DNA of 64,000 nucleotides. It comes from Planctomycetota bacterium (GTDB taxonomy: Bacteria > Planctomycetota > UBA1135). Made by a program: the position numbers and the translations under genes. The notes under the pieces were generated by a model, which had not been told where the DNA came from, did no database searches, and saw only the letters and a program-made list of their open reading frames with translations. Below, in pieces: positions 61,396 to 64,000 of the stretch (position 1 is the stretch's first letter; each line of letters begins with the position of its first letter). The stretch is taken from the NCBI GenBank assembly GCA_002705055.1, contig PAHY01000013.1, positions 1 through 64,000 on the forward strand. The letters are read 5' to 3'.

Positions 61396-64000
<2,605 letters not shown>

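Overview
The window is a GC-rich, gene-dense bacterial chromosome segment. No gap between genes exceeds about 150 bases, and I see no insertion sequences, phage genes, CRISPR arrays, rRNA or tRNA. The cell had two membranes (WaaA Kdo transferase, a type II secretion secretin, several lipoproteins) and peptidoglycan (UppP, an amidase lipoprotein). A Minf_1886-type gene, a family largely confined to Planctomycetota and Verrucomicrobiota, a GldG-type ABC operon ending in a DUF4340 protein, and HEAT-rich membrane proteins make a planctomycete or PVC relative the best guess. That placement is inference.

Layout. (1) 3-9821: an S41 protease, pgeF, an AI-2E family exporter, a Minf_1886 protein, holB and tmk, an amidase lipoprotein, uppP, ald and yggS. 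(2) 9825-17483: a Ser/Thr kinase coupled to purN, then an ABC ATPase, permease, GldG-like protein and DUF4340 operon with ATGA overlaps. (3) 17501-23387: histidine kinase, NtrC-type regulator and dnaK on one strand, a near-perfect sigma-54 promoter in front of dnaK and a strong terminator behind it, then a TsaC/Sua5-phosphatase fusion and an EIIA(Ntr)-like protein. (4) 23463-31376: a type II secretion operon gspD-E-F-G-H-I-J behind a recognisable sigma-70 promoter. (5) 31390-36493: serS, a large unknown secreted protein, a rhomboid protease and folD. (6) 36498-44955: a one-direction run sucC-sucD-mnmD-tatA-mobA-polyprenyl synthase-resB-ccsA, which combines a TCA step with export of folded proteins, molybdenum cofactor, quinone side chain and cytochrome c maturation. 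(7) 45084-51399: mnmA, two membrane-anchored relatives of a pilin-like protein, a zinc-ribbon/HEAT membrane protein, mdh, pyk and rpmH. (8) 51488-64000: yajC, yraN, then (minus strand) secA-waaA-metK-ahcY-pilin, a terminator, and miaB-ribD-HELGH lipoprotein.

Most genes are housekeeping. The items that stand out are: the sigma-54 promoter of dnaK beside its likely activator pair; a three-member family (48830-49444, 49437-50243, 56876-57571) that shares one periplasmic domain, while only one member keeps a prepilin peptidase motif; a perfect 13-bp hairpin inside the start of gspE; a LexA-box-like palindrome between mnmA and yajC; and a TatA whose reading frame begins with a lipoprotein-type signal. 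Function calls come from reading the translated sequences; no database search was run.
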